Counted from the first letter of the stretch, positions 25,572 to 34,977 are shown. The stretch is DNA of 64,000 nucleotides from an uncultured Algibacter sp. (GCF_947487575.1 NZ_CANKXG010000011.1:62001-126000); one strand, 5' to 3'. The notes: generated by a model from the letters alone, not told the origin. Numbers and translations are program-made.

Positions 25572-26192
25572 ATGTTTACAGACAATCAAATAGAAGCATT
25601 AAACAAAGACTTTGAAAAAGCTACACCTTCTGAAATTATTCAGAAGGCTTTTGAACTTAATAATAATGCTGTAGTTACAACTAACTTTAGACCTTATGAA
25701 GCTGCAATTCTTCATGCGGTAAGTAAAGTAGAATCAAACATTCCTGTAGTTTGGTGTGATACGGGTTACAATACACCCCAAACATACAAGCACGCAGAAC
25801 AAGTGATTAAAGATTTGAGTTTAAATGTACATTTGTATGTTCCAAAACAAACGTCTTCTCACAGAGATGTGGTTATGGGAATTCCTAGTATTGATGCGCC
25901 AGAACACGCTTTGTTTACTGAGCAAGTAAAGTTAGAGCCTTTTAAAAGAGCTATGGAAGAGCATAAACCAAACGTGTGGTTCACAAATTTACGTCAAGGA
26001 CAAACAGCTTTTAGAAACAGTATCGGTATCTTTAGCTTAAGTAAAGATGGCGTTTTAAAAGTGAGTCCGTTTTACTATTGGTCTGATGAAAAATTAGATA
26101 CGTATTTAGAAGACAATAATTTGCCAAACGAATTCAAATATTTCGATCCAACAAAAGCATTAGAAAATAGAGAGTGTGGCTTACACGCTTAA
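25572..26192 (+). CDS. cysH: Phosphoadenylyl-sulfate (or adenylyl-sulfate) reductase
   Basis: It reduces activated sulfate to sulfite with thioredoxin. The ATP-pyrophosphatase-like fold and the C-terminal RECGLHA, with catalytic Cys202, identify CysH. The paired CC motifs that bind the 4Fe-4S cluster in bacterial APS reductases are absent, so by that rule it would use PAPS. However, no APS kinase (cysC) is seen in this operon and CysN carries no CysC domain, so a cluster-free enzyme acting on APS is a real alternative. Length 206 residues, a little short. A family B palindrome follows. Confidence 0.9.
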   Translation: MFTDNQIEALNKDFEKATPSEIIQKAFELNNNAVVTTNFRPYEAAILHAVSKVESNIPVVWCDTGYNTPQTYKHAEQVIKDLSLNVHLYVPKQTSSHRDVVMGIPSIDAPEHALFTEQVKLEPFKRAMEEHKPNVWFTNLRQGQTAFRNSIGIFSLSKDGVLKVSPFYYWSDEKLDTYLEDNNLPNEFKYFDPTKALENRECGLHA

Positions 26193-26196
26193 ATTT

Positions 26197-26223
26197 CCTG
26201 CAAGGTTTTAAAAACCTTGTAGG
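26197..26223. repeat. Palindromic intergenic repeat, family B
   Basis: CCTGCAAGGTTTT ... AAAACCTTGTAGG, 11-bp or longer arms, 4 bp after the cysH stop. It could fold in the operon mRNA. Confidence 0.8.
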
Positions 26224-26238
26224 TGTAAAATAATAAAA

Positions 26239-27144
26239 ATGAAGAAAGATACATCACATATCAATTCGCTCGAAAATGAAGCGATTTACATCATGAGAGA
26301 AGTAGCTGCACAGTTTGAAAAACCTGTATTGTTATTCTCAGGAGGGAAAGATTCAATTACTTTGGTAAGATTAGCGGTTAAAGCATTCTATCCTGCAAAA
26401 ATTCCTTTTCCATTAATGCATATTGATACAGGGCACAACTTCCCTGAAACTATCGAATTTAGAGACCGTTTGTGTAAAGAATTAGGTTTAGAATTAATTG
26501 TTAGAAATGTTCAAGATTCAATTGATGAAGGTAAAGTAAAAGAAGAATCTGGACGTTACGCAAGTAGAAATATGTTGCAAACAACCACGCTTCTTGATGC
26601 TTTAGAAGAATTTAAATTTGATGCAGCTATTGGTGGTGCGCGTCGTGATGAAGAAAAAGCAAGAGCAAAAGAGCGTATTTTTTCTGTACGTGATGATTTT
26701 GGGCAATGGGATGAGAAAAACCAACGTCCAGAATTATTTGATATGTTGAATGGTGAAATTGATCATGGTCAAAATGTACGTGTATTTCCAATTTCAAACT
26801 GGACAGAGCTAGACGTTTGGTCTTATATAGAAAAAGAAAATATTGAAATTCCATCAATATATTTTGCTCATAAACGTAACGTGTTTTTACGAGACGGTAT
26901 GATTTGGTCTGCTGAAGATGATGTAGTTTACAGAGATGAAAATGAAGAGGTTGTTGAAAAAATGGTGCGTTTTAGAACCGTTGGAGATATGAGTTGTACA
27001 GCAGCCGTATTGTCTGATGCGGTTTCTATTTCTAAAGTGGTAGAAGAAATTAGAGACTCTACAATTTCAGAACGTGGTGCTCGTATTGACGATAAGCGTT
27101 CAGAAGCAGCGATGGAAAAACGTAAACAACAAGGATATTTCTAG
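26239..27144 (+). CDS. cysD: Sulfate adenylyltransferase subunit 2
   Basis: The adenylyl-transferring subunit of ATP sulfurylase; with CysN it makes APS from sulfate and ATP. The PP-loop SGGKDSITLVRLA (residues 34-46) is the ATP site, and the GGARRDEEKARAKERIFS segment is strongly conserved in CysD. C-terminal SERGARIDDKRSEAAMEKRK is also typical. Length 301 matches the family. It follows cysH by 46 bp, and a 150-bp repeat-containing gap separates it from cysN. Confidence 0.96.
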   Translation: MKKDTSHINSLENEAIYIMREVAAQFEKPVLLFSGGKDSITLVRLAVKAFYPAKIPFPLMHIDTGHNFPETIEFRDRLCKELGLELIVRNVQDSIDEGKVKEESGRYASRNMLQTTTLLDALEEFKFDAAIGGARRDEEKARAKERIFSVRDDFGQWDEKNQRPELFDMLNGEIDHGQNVRVFPISNWTELDVWSYIEKENIEIPSIYFAHKRNVFLRDGMIWSAEDDVVYRDENEEVVEKMVRFRTVGDMSCTAAVLSDAVSISKVVEEIRDSTISERGARIDDKRSEAAMEKRKQQGYF

Positions 27145-27146
27145 AA

Positions 27147-27292
27147 ATGGTTAATAGTTTTTGGTTATTAGTTAATGGTAGCCAATCAAAACTTAAAATC
27201 TCAAAAAAATATTAAAAAATAAGTTACTGAAGTTTTATTGGGGTTTAGGATAATCGAATAACTAATAACCAGTAACTAGTAACCAATAACAA
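27147..27292. repeat. MITE-like inverted repeat between cysD and cysN (family E)
   Basis: The left arm TTTTTGGTTATTAGTTAATG is matched, inverted, by TAACTAATAACCAGTAAC near 27258. The interior is AT-rich and non-coding. A related element is at 36501-36640. Confidence 0.65.
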
Positions 27293-27297
27293 CAAAA

Positions 27298-28545
27298 ATG
27301 GAAGTATTAAAAATAGCAACAGCAGGAAGTGTAGATGACGGAAAAAGTACGTTGATAGGACGTATTCTTTACGATACGAAATCCTTAACTACAGATAAGT
27401 TAGAAGCCATTGAAAAAACAAGTAAACAACGTGGTTATGATTACTTAGATTTTTCATTAGCTACGGATGGTTTAGTTGCCGAAAGAGAGCAAGGTATCAC
27501 AATTGATGTCGCACATATTTACTTTTCAACTAAAAAGAAAAGCTACATTATTGCAGATACTCCTGGTCATGTTGAATATACACGTAACATGGTAACGGGA
27601 GCTTCAACATCACAAGCGTCTATCATCTTAATTGATGCTAGAAAAGGTGTTATTGAGCAAACTAATCGTCATTTTTTCATCAATAATTTATTGAGAATTA
27701 AAGATGTAGTTGTTGCGATTAACAAAATGGATTTAGTTGATTATTCAGAAGATGTTTATAATAAAATTAAAGCTGATTTTTCTGAATTGATGAGCAAAAG
27801 AGACTATCAAGACCAGAAAATCACTTTCATTCCTGTAAGTGCTTTAAAAGGTGATAATGTTGTAAACAAAACTGAGGCTATGCCTTGGTATAAAGGCGAA
27901 GCGTTGTTAGAGCATTTAGAGACTTTAGATAAAGCTGATATTTTTAACGTAGGAACACCACGTTTTCCAGTGCAATATGTAATTCGTCCAAAAACGGAAG
28001 ATTTCCATGATTATAGAGGGTATGCTGGAAAAGTATACGGAGGCGATTTAAGTGTTGGAGATGATATTATTGTATTACCTTCAAAAACTAGGTCTAAAAT
28101 CAAAGATATTTATTTTTATGATGAAAAGTATGAAACGGCATCAAGACGTTCTTCAGTGACTATCACATTAGAAAATGATATCAATGTAAGTCGTGGTGAT
28201 ATGATTGTTAAAGAAAACGATTTACCAACTATAGATAAACAATTTACTGCCAATGTATGTTGGATGGATACAGATCAATTAACTCCAGGAGGAAAATATA
28301 TTGTTCAGCATGGTGTCAATAAAGTATTAGCGAAAGTTGATAGAATCAATCATAAAATTAATCCAGATTATTCCGGTTTTGAAAAGGATGTAACAGGTTT
28401 ATCAATAAATGATATTGCTTCGGTAACATTTAAATTAAACAAACCAATTTTTTACGACCAATTTAAAAACCATAGAACAAATGGTTCTTTTATTTTAATT
28501 GACCCGCAATCAAATAGTACGGTTGGAGCTGGTTTTATTCAGTAG
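27298..28545 (+). CDS. cysN: Sulfate adenylyltransferase subunit 1 (GTPase)
   Basis: A translation-factor-like GTPase that energises APS synthesis by CysD. GTP motifs: GSVDDGKSTLIGR (G1, residues 10-22), DTPGHVEYTRNMVTGAS (G3), AINKMDLVDY (G4) and PVSALKGDNV (G5), followed by two beta-barrel domains. At 415 residues it ends after the barrels and has no CysC (APS kinase) extension. It lies between cysD and the sulfite reductase gene. Confidence 0.95.
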   Translation: MEVLKIATAGSVDDGKSTLIGRILYDTKSLTTDKLEAIEKTSKQRGYDYLDFSLATDGLVAEREQGITIDVAHIYFSTKKKSYIIADTPGHVEYTRNMVTGASTSQASIILIDARKGVIEQTNRHFFINNLLRIKDVVVAINKMDLVDYSEDVYNKIKADFSELMSKRDYQDQKITFIPVSALKGDNVVNKTEAMPWYKGEALLEHLETLDKADIFNVGTPRFPVQYVIRPKTEDFHDYRGYAGKVYGGDLSVGDDIIVLPSKTRSKIKDIYFYDEKYETASRRSSVTITLENDINVSRGDMIVKENDLPTIDKQFTANVCWMDTDQLTPGGKYIVQHGVNKVLAKVDRINHKINPDYSGFEKDVTGLSINDIASVTFKLNKPIFYDQFKNHRTNGSFILIDPQSNSTVGAGFIQ

Positions 28546-28596
28546 AAATATAAATTAAAAAATGCTTTTCAAAAAAAAGGAAAAGTCAGGTATAGC

Positions 28597-30702
28597 ATGA
28601 AAAGTTTCGAAACAGAAATAGAAAATCCGATAGTCCAAAAGGATATTATAGAATTAGCTAATAAAATTGAGCTTTTTCATAACGGTAAAATTGACGAGGA
28701 AAAATTTAGAAGTCTACGTTTAGCTCGTGGTGTATACGGTCAGCGTCAAGAAGGCGTTCAAATGATTCGTATTAAGGTGCCTTACGGAAAGCTAAAAAGT
28801 AATCAGTTACGCAGAATTGCAGCGGTTTCTGATGAATATTCAAGAGGACGATTACACATTACAACACGTCAAGATATTCAAATTCATTATGTGGATTTGA
28901 ATAGAACTCCTGAACTTTGGGCTGAACTTGAAAAAGATGAAGTTACCGTTCGTGAAGCTTGTGGAAATGTTGTAAGAAACGTAACAGCTTCTGAAACTGC
29001 AGGTATTGATATTGATGAGCCATTCGATGTATCGCCTTATGCAGATGCTTTATATAAATTCTTTTTGCGTAATGCTATTTGTCAGGAAATGGGGCGTAAA
29101 TTCAAAGTATCTTTTTCTTCAACAGATGAAGATACGGGTTTGTCGTACTTACATGATATAGGATACATTGCCAAAGTAAAAGACGGTGTTCGTGGTTTCA
29201 AAGTCATGGTGGGCGGAGGCTTAGGTTCTCAACCACGTCATGCTGATGTATTGTTTGATTTTGTAGAGACAGATAAAATTATTCCAATCATGGAAGGTGT
29301 TTTAAGAGTTTTTGACCGTTTTGGAGAGCGCAAAAGTCGTGCTAAAGCAAGAATGAAATTCTTATTAAAAGATATCGGATTAGAAGCGTTTAGAGATTTA
29401 ATAGCTGAAGAGCAAAAAGCGATTGAATTTAAAAGTGTTGCCATTGATGCTGATGCTTATGTGGCATCAACACCAGTTGAGATTACTGAAATTCCAACGG
29501 TTGAAATTAAAGACCAACAAGCTTTTGAAACTTGGAAATCTACTAACTTAATACCTCAAAAACAAGAGGGTTATTTAGGTATCGGGATTAAGGTTTTATT
29601 AGGGGATTTTTATACAGATAAAGCACGCTTATTAGCTGATTTAGTTGATAAATATGGAGCTGGAGAAGTACGTTTAACATTGCGTCAAAATATAGTAATC
29701 CCTTTTGTTAAGGAAGATTTAGTGCCATTTTTCTATCAAGAGTTAGAGAAATTAGGATTTGTTGAAGCGGGTTATAATAAAGCGGTTGATATTACAGCAT
29801 GCCCAGGAACTGACACTTGTAACTTAGGTATTGCGAGTAGTACCGGTATTGCAGAAGAATTAGAGCGTGTTATAAAAGCAGAATACCCGCAATATTTAAA
29901 AAACGAAGATTTAGTTATTAAAATTAGTGGTTGTATGAATGCATGTGGACAACACAATATGGCAAATATTGGTTTCCAAGGTATGACCGTGCGTACGCCA
30001 GATAAATTAGTAGCGCCAGCATTACAAGTATTGCTTGGTGGTGGTAACCAAGGTGACGGTAACGCAACATTTGCAGATAAAGTAGTAAAAGTACCAAGTA
30101 AAAGAGGGCCAGAAGCATTACGTAGAATATTAAATGATTATGAAGCACATGCCAACGGTAAACAGTTTGTGGAGTACTACCAAGAAAAAGGCGAAAAGTA
30201 TTTCTACGATTTCTTAAACGATTTACAAGATGCTACTAATTTAACTCAAGCTGATTTTATCGATTGGGGAGAAGAAGAGAAGTATGTAAAAGAGATTGGA
30301 ATTGGAGAATGTGCAGGTGTAGTTATCGATTTAATAGCAACCTTATTCTTTGAAAGTGAAGAGAAAATTGAAAATGCTAATGAATCTTTTGGTAACGGTG
30401 TGTACTCTGGAGCTATTTATTTAGCATACCAATCTTTAGTGAATTCTGCAAAAGCGTTATTATTAGCTGAAAACAAAAAGACAAATACGCATGCAGGGAT
30501 TATTTCTCAGTTTGATGAATTATTTGTCGCAAGCGGAAGAATCGATTTAGGTACTTCTTTTTCAGAATTGATATATCAAATTAATAAATTTGCACCCACT
30601 AAAGATTTTGCATCAAAATATATTGAAAATGCAAATCAGTTTTTAGCTAAAGTTAGAGCATTTAGAGAAGCTCAAACTGAACTAGAAAAGAAAGCGGTTT
30701 AA
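28597..30702 (+). CDS. Ferredoxin-type sulfite/nitrite reductase with C-terminal HEPN-like domain
   Basis: A siroheme and 4Fe-4S reductase that should reduce sulfite to sulfide with six electrons. Residues 1-545 contain the two half-domains of the family (GRLHITTRQDIQIH; VRLTLRQNIVIPF) and the cluster/siroheme ligands Cys402 and Cys408 (ACPGTDTCNLG) and Cys446 and Cys450 (SGCMNACGQH). After about residue 560 a helical extension of roughly 140 residues (GNGVYSGAIYLAYQSLVNSA, with KALLLAENKK) looks like a HEPN domain and is absent from ordinary sulfite reductases. Operon position favours sulfite over nitrite. Confidence 0.92.
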   Translation: MKSFETEIENPIVQKDIIELANKIELFHNGKIDEEKFRSLRLARGVYGQRQEGVQMIRIKVPYGKLKSNQLRRIAAVSDEYSRGRLHITTRQDIQIHYVDLNRTPELWAELEKDEVTVREACGNVVRNVTASETAGIDIDEPFDVSPYADALYKFFLRNAICQEMGRKFKVSFSSTDEDTGLSYLHDIGYIAKVKDGVRGFKVMVGGGLGSQPRHADVLFDFVETDKIIPIMEGVLRVFDRFGERKSRAKARMKFLLKDIGLEAFRDLIAEEQKAIEFKSVAIDADAYVASTPVEITEIPTVEIKDQQAFETWKSTNLIPQKQEGYLGIGIKVLLGDFYTDKARLLADLVDKYGAGEVRLTLRQNIVIPFVKEDLVPFFYQELEKLGFVEAGYNKAVDITACPGTDTCNLGIASSTGIAEELERVIKAEYPQYLKNEDLVIKISGCMNACGQHNMANIGFQGMTVRTPDKLVAPALQVLLGGGNQGDGNATFADKVVKVPSKRGPEALRRILNDYEAHANGKQFVEYYQEKGEKYFYDFLNDLQDATNLTQADFIDWGEEEKYVKEIGIGECAGVVIDLIATLFFESEEKIENANESFGNGVYSGAIYLAYQSLVNSAKALLLAENKKTNTHAGIISQFDELFVASGRIDLGTSFSELIYQINKFAPTKDFASKYIENANQFLAKVRAFREAQTELEKKAV

Positions 30703-30711
30703 GAAAAAGAA

Positions 30712-31473
30712 ATGAACATTAATACCCCAAAATTAACTGTTGTAGGTGCTGGTCCTGGAGACGAGGAATTAATCACTTTAAAAGCGATTAAAGCTATTGA
30801 GTCGGCGGATGTCATATTATATGATGCGCTTATCAACGAATCGTTGCTTAAATATGCATCGGAAGATACCGAACGTATTTTTGTGGGGAAACGTAGAGGT
30901 TGTTATGTGTTTCAGCAGGAGCAAATCAATGAGTTAATTGTTACTAAAGCCAAAGAGAAAGGGCATGTGGTACGATTAAAAGGTGGCGACCCATTTATTT
31001 TTGGTCGCGGTGCAGAAGAGATTGATTATGTAAGAGGTTTTGGTTTAGAAACTTATGTGGTTCCGGGTATTTCATCAGCTTTGGCTGTTCCTGCTTATCA
31101 AGGAATTCCATTAACAAAACGAGGGGCTTCAGAAAGTTTCTGGGTAGTTACAGCTACTACAAAAGACCATGCGTTGTCGGCAGATGTTGAATTAGCAGCA
31201 AAATCGACAGCAACCATTGTTATTTTAATGGGCATGCATAAGTTGAGTGATATTGTTAAGGTTTTTTATGCTGAAAATAAACGTAACACGCCTGTTGCTA
31301 TCATCCAAAATGGAACTCGAGGCAATGAAAATGTTGGGTTTGGAACCATACGAAATATTCAACAAGTTGTAAAGGAGAAACAATTAGCAGCTCCAGCAAT
31401 TATAGTTATTGGAGATGTTGTTAAAGAACGAGCAGTTTTAGACTCAATTTCAAGAGAATTTGTTCAGAAATAA
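30712..31473 (+). CDS. cobA: Uroporphyrinogen-III C-methyltransferase
   Basis: It methylates uroporphyrinogen III twice with SAM to precorrin-2, the first step to siroheme for the neighbouring sulfite reductase. Signature segments are VVGAGPGDEELITLKAI (residues 9-25), LKGGDPFIFGRGAEE (about 85-99), VPGISSALAVPAYQGIPLTKR and ILMGMHKL. The 253-residue size is that of the single-domain enzyme. It starts 9 bp after the reductase and is followed by the dehydrogenase/ferrochelatase gene at 3 bp. Confidence 0.95.
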   Translation: MNINTPKLTVVGAGPGDEELITLKAIKAIESADVILYDALINESLLKYASEDTERIFVGKRRGCYVFQQEQINELIVTKAKEKGHVVRLKGGDPFIFGRGAEEIDYVRGFGLETYVVPGISSALAVPAYQGIPLTKRGASESFWVVTATTKDHALSADVELAAKSTATIVILMGMHKLSDIVKVFYAENKRNTPVAIIQNGTRGNENVGFGTIRNIQQVVKEKQLAAPAIIVIGDVVKERAVLDSISREFVQK

Positions 31474-31476
31474 ATT

Positions 31477-32061
31477 ATGGAAAGAAATAATTTATATCCT
31501 ATTTTTTTGAAAGCAAAAAGTCTCAATGTGTTGATTGTTGGAGGAGGAAATGTTGCTGAAGAAAAATTAACATTTTTATTAAAATCGAGTCCAGATGCAT
31601 ATGTTACTATGGTGTCGCCTATGTTTAGAGCAGGTACTATAGAACTGGCAAAAAAAGGTTGTGTAACATTGGTTGAAGATGTTTACAAAAAAAAGTATTT
31701 AATTGGCAAGCATATGGTTGTTGCAACGACAGACATACCTGAAGTTAATGTTCAGGTTTGGAAAGATTGCAGAGCAGAAGCCAAATTAGTTAACGTTGCC
31801 GATAACCCACCATATTGCGATTTTTATATGGGTGGTATCGTAACAAAAGGCAATGTAAAAGTGGCTATTAGTACCAACGGAAAATCGCCAACAACAGCTA
31901 AACGTTTGCGTCAGTTTTTTGAGGATGTGATTCCTGAAAATGTTGATGATTTAGTGAAGAATTTAAACGAGTACAGAAAAACAATAAAAGGTGATTTTGA
32001 AGAAAAGGTGGAAACCCTAAACGAATTCACAAAAGGATTAATAGAAAAAAAAGAATCATAA
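31477..32061 (+). CDS. Precorrin-2 dehydrogenase / sirohydrochlorin ferrochelatase (CysG N-terminal type)
   Basis: It oxidises precorrin-2 to sirohydrochlorin with NAD and inserts iron to give siroheme. The Rossmann motif LIVGGGNVAEEKL (about residues 19-31) and VADNPPYCDFYMGGIV, KVAISTNGKSPTTAKRLRQF match the N-terminal half of CysG and Met8. At 194 residues it is a stand-alone version; with CobA it replaces trifunctional CysG. It overlaps neither neighbour but is packed 3 bp after cobA and 1 bp before the reductase gene. Confidence 0.93.
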   Translation: MERNNLYPIFLKAKSLNVLIVGGGNVAEEKLTFLLKSSPDAYVTMVSPMFRAGTIELAKKGCVTLVEDVYKKKYLIGKHMVVATTDIPEVNVQVWKDCRAEAKLVNVADNPPYCDFYMGGIVTKGNVKVAISTNGKSPTTAKRLRQFFEDVIPENVDDLVKNLNEYRKTIKGDFEEKVETLNEFTKGLIEKKES

Positions 32062-32062
32062 A

Positions 32063-33118
32063 ATGATTAAGACTGATATACTTATCATAGGTGCCGGGCC
32101 AACAGGATTATTTACTGTTTTTGAAGCAGGATTATTAAAATTGAAATGTCATTTAATTGATGCATTACCTCAACCAGGTGGGCAATGTTCAGAACTGTAT
32201 CCTAAAAAACCTATTTATGATATCCCTGGATTTCCTGAAATTTTAGCAGGCGATTTAACAGATAATTTATTAGAGCAAGGAAAACAGTTTGAACCTGGAT
32301 TTACGTTAGGTGAACGCGCTGAGACTATTGAAAAACAAGAGGATGGCTCGTTTATAGTAACTACAAATAAAGGTACACAGCACCAAGCACCTGTTATAGC
32401 GATTGCTAGTGGTTTAGGAAGTTTTGAACCTAGAAAACCACAACTTGAGAATCTTGTTAAATATGAAGATAAAGGGGTTGAATACATGATTAAAGAACCT
32501 GAATTTTACCGCGATAAAAATGTTGTGATTGCTGGTGGTGGTGATTCGGCATTAGATTGGAGTATATTTTTAGCTGACGTAGCAAAAAGTGTAACATTAA
32601 TACACAGACGTAACGAGTTTAGAGGGCACTTAGATTCTGTTGAAAAAGTTCAGGAATTGAAAAATGAAGGTAAAATCACCTTAATTACACCTGCTGAGGT
32701 TACTGATATTCTAGGTGACGGCAAAGTTGAAGCTATTGAAATTACCAAAAAGGACGAGGAGCCTATTAGATTAGAAACTGATCATTTTATTCCGTTATTT
32801 GGGTTATCTCCTAAATTAGGACCTATTGCAAACTGGGGTTTAGAGATAGAGAAAAATGCCATTAAAGTTAATAATGCCTTAGATTATCAAACTAATATCC
32901 CTGGGATATTTGCTATTGGAGATGGTAATTTTTATCCTGGAAAATTAAAATTAATACTTTGTGGTTTTCATGAAGCCACTATAATGTGTCAAGCGGCATA
33001 TAAAATTATTAATCCAGGTAAAAAATTTGTGTTGAAGTACACTACAGTTTCTGGTGTAAATGGTTTTGACGGTACACGTAAAGAAGCACCAAAAGCGGTT
33101 GTTCAAGCTATAAATTAA
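32063..33118 (+). CDS. Thioredoxin reductase-like ferredoxin-NADP+ reductase
   Basis: A 351-residue FAD/NAD(P)-dependent oxidoreductase. The FAD motif is IIGAGPTGLFTVFEAG (residues 6-21), the NADPH motif VVIAGGGDSALDW (about 154-166), and IPGIFAIGDGNFYPGK binds FAD near the C-terminus. There is no CxxC redox pair between them, so it is not a thioredoxin reductase but fits the thioredoxin-reductase-like ferredoxin-NADP reductases. As the next gene after the sulfite reductase and siroheme genes it probably supplies reduced ferredoxin for sulfite reduction. Confidence 0.87.
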   Translation: MIKTDILIIGAGPTGLFTVFEAGLLKLKCHLIDALPQPGGQCSELYPKKPIYDIPGFPEILAGDLTDNLLEQGKQFEPGFTLGERAETIEKQEDGSFIVTTNKGTQHQAPVIAIASGLGSFEPRKPQLENLVKYEDKGVEYMIKEPEFYRDKNVVIAGGGDSALDWSIFLADVAKSVTLIHRRNEFRGHLDSVEKVQELKNEGKITLITPAEVTDILGDGKVEAIEITKKDEEPIRLETDHFIPLFGLSPKLGPIANWGLEIEKNAIKVNNALDYQTNIPGIFAIGDGNFYPGKLKLILCGFHEATIMCQAAYKIINPGKKFVLKYTTVSGVNGFDGTRKEAPKAVVQAIN

Positions 33119-33143
33119 AATTTAACTTTTTATTATAAAAACT

Positions 33144-33175
33144 ATCCCGCGATTTTTCTTTTAAAACCGCGGGAT
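33144..33175. terminator. Stem-loop after the ferredoxin reductase gene
   Basis: ATCCCGCG ... CGCGGGAT with a 16-base AT-rich loop, 25 bp after the stop. The T-run behind it is weak (TTAATATTT), so it may be a terminator or an mRNA stabiliser separating the reductase from cysE. Confidence 0.55.
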
Positions 33176-33251
33176 TTAATATTTAATAATATAAGATTAT
33201 TCAAGTAGAAACTTTATTTTTATCAACTCAAACAACAAAAAAAGATAACTA

Positions 33252-33995
33252 ATGAAAAGTTATAATGTTTGTCTAAAAGATACTGCTAAAACATTTACGA
33301 AACGTTTGTTTTATTCTTTGTTCGATTGTGAGCAAGAAGTGACTCATGAGGAGTATTTATGCAAGACCTTTTCAAAGATTCTATCTAAATTAGAGATTGA
33401 AAATGCAGAGATAATCTGGAATACTTTTAAAACTGAACTTTCTGAAATTCGAAGAAAACTAGATTTAGATGCGGTTGCTTTTGAAAAAAACGACCCTGCT
33501 TCTCATTCTTTAGCTGAGATTTATATGGCGTATCCAGGCTTTTATGCCATTTCAATATATAGATTAAGCCATGCACTTTACAAACACGGTGTTTATATCT
33601 TGCCAAGAATGATGAGTGAGTATATTCATGGTATTACAGGTGTTGATATTCATCCTGGGGCAACTATTGGAGAGTCGTTTTATATTGATCATGGTACTGG
33701 GATTGTCATAGGAGAAACGGCTATCATTGGTAAGAATGTGAAGATTTATCAAGGCGTTACTTTGGGAGGTATTTCTGTGTCTAAGGATATGGCTTCTACC
33801 AAAAGACATCCTACCATTGAGGATAATGTATGCATTTATGCTAACGCAACTATTTTAGGTGGCGATATAGTAATTGGTTCGGGAAGCACGATTGGAGCTA
33901 ATGTTTGGATTACGGAATCTGTTCCTGAAAACTCATTAGTAACATATCAAACAGAAATAAAAATAAGACCTAAGAAAAATGGGATTCGAAAATAG
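33252..33995 (+). CDS. cysE: Serine O-acetyltransferase
   Basis: It acetylates serine with acetyl-CoA to O-acetylserine. The left-handed beta-helix of hexapeptide repeats is visible: DIHPGATIGESFYIDHGTG, IVIGETAIIGKNVKIYQGV and ATILGGDIVIGSGSTIGANV (about residues 129-222), with catalytic Asp and His in the first. The N-terminal 110 residues are the helical trimer-dimerisation part. Its 3' end overlaps the cysM start by 17 bp, so the two are translationally coupled and may form a cysteine synthase complex. Confidence 0.94.
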   Translation: MKSYNVCLKDTAKTFTKRLFYSLFDCEQEVTHEEYLCKTFSKILSKLEIENAEIIWNTFKTELSEIRRKLDLDAVAFEKNDPASHSLAEIYMAYPGFYAISIYRLSHALYKHGVYILPRMMSEYIHGITGVDIHPGATIGESFYIDHGTGIVIGETAIIGKNVKIYQGVTLGGISVSKDMASTKRHPTIEDNVCIYANATILGGDIVIGSGSTIGANVWITESVPENSLVTYQTEIKIRPKKNGIRK

Positions 33996-34869
33996 TATTA
34001 TTGGTCAGATTGGGAATACTCCTCTAGTTGAAGCAACTCATCTTTTGAATAAAAAAGGTGTGCGTTTGTTTTTGAAATTAGAAGGAAACAACCCTGGTGG
34101 AAGTGTAAAAGACCGTCCTGCTTTTAATATGATTAATGAAGCTTTGAAACGTGGCGACATTAAAAAAGGAGGAACTTTAGTTGAAGCGACAAGCGGAAAT
34201 ACAGGTATTGCATTAGCGTTTATTGCGAAGTTATTAGAGTTGAAAATGGTGTTGATTATGCCTGAAAATTCTACTGAAGAACGTGTAAAAACCATGCGTG
34301 CTTATGGCGCTGAGGTAATTTTAACACCTGCCGATGTTGGTATTGAAGGGTCTCGTGATGTGGCTTTTAAACTTCGTGATGAGAAAGGATATACGCTTTT
34401 GAATCAGTTTGAAAATCATGATAACTGGAAAGCACATTATAAAACTACTGGTCCTGAAATTTGGGAAGCAACCAAAGGAAAAATAACTCATTTCGTGTCT
34501 GCAATGGGAACTACGGGAACCATTACTGGAACATCAACATATTTGAAAGAGCAAAATAAAGATGTGACAATTGTTGGTGCGCAACCTGCAGATGGTGCAA
34601 GAATTCCTGGAATTAGAAAATGGTCACCAGAGTATGTGCCAAAGTTTTTTGACCCTAAAAAAGTGGATATTGTAGTAGATGTTACAGCTGAAGATGCGAA
34701 AGAAACAACAAAACGTTTAGCTAAAGAAGAAGGGGTTTTCGCCGGTATGAGTAGTGGCGGTTCTGTGTTTTGTGCTTTAACGATTGCAGAGCAGATTGAA
34801 GAAGGTGTTATTGTAGCGATTATTTGTGATAGAGGAGATAGGTATTTATCATCTACTTTATTTGAGTAA
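33979..34869 (+). CDS. cysM: Cysteine synthase B
   Basis: A PLP enzyme that joins O-acetylserine and sulfide (or thiosulfate) to cysteine. IGNTPLVEATHLL, PLP lysine Lys44 in NPGGSVKDRPAFNMI, the substrate loop EATSGNTGIALAF and GTTGTITGTSTYLKE are seen. NPGGSVKDRPA and the 296-residue length fit CysM rather than CysK (about 320). It completes the sulfur operon. A family B palindrome lies 17 bp after the stop. Confidence 0.93.
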   Translation: MGFENSIIGQIGNTPLVEATHLLNKKGVRLFLKLEGNNPGGSVKDRPAFNMINEALKRGDIKKGGTLVEATSGNTGIALAFIAKLLELKMVLIMPENSTEERVKTMRAYGAEVILTPADVGIEGSRDVAFKLRDEKGYTLLNQFENHDNWKAHYKTTGPEIWEATKGKITHFVSAMGTTGTITGTSTYLKEQNKDVTIVGAQPADGARIPGIRKWSPEYVPKFFDPKKVDIVVDVTAEDAKETTKRLAKEEGVFAGMSSGGSVFCALTIAEQIEEGVIVAIICDRGDRYLSSTLFE

Positions 34870-34885
34870 GAAAAAAAATACTCTT

Positions 34886-34911
34886 ACTAGGTTTTCAAAA
34901 CCTTGTAGATT
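34886..34911. repeat. Palindromic intergenic repeat, family B
   Basis: ACTAGGTTTTCAAAACCTTGTAGATT (two halves ACTAGGTTTT / AAAACCTTGTAG) after cysM; a further half unit ACCTCGCAGG lies at 34943-34952. The 34870-35011 stretch otherwise contains only the promoter at 34978. Confidence 0.7.
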
Positions 34912-34977
34912 TAAAATATAAATACATACAAGATTAAAAAAGACCTCGCAGGATAAGGATAACAAAAATATAGTCCT

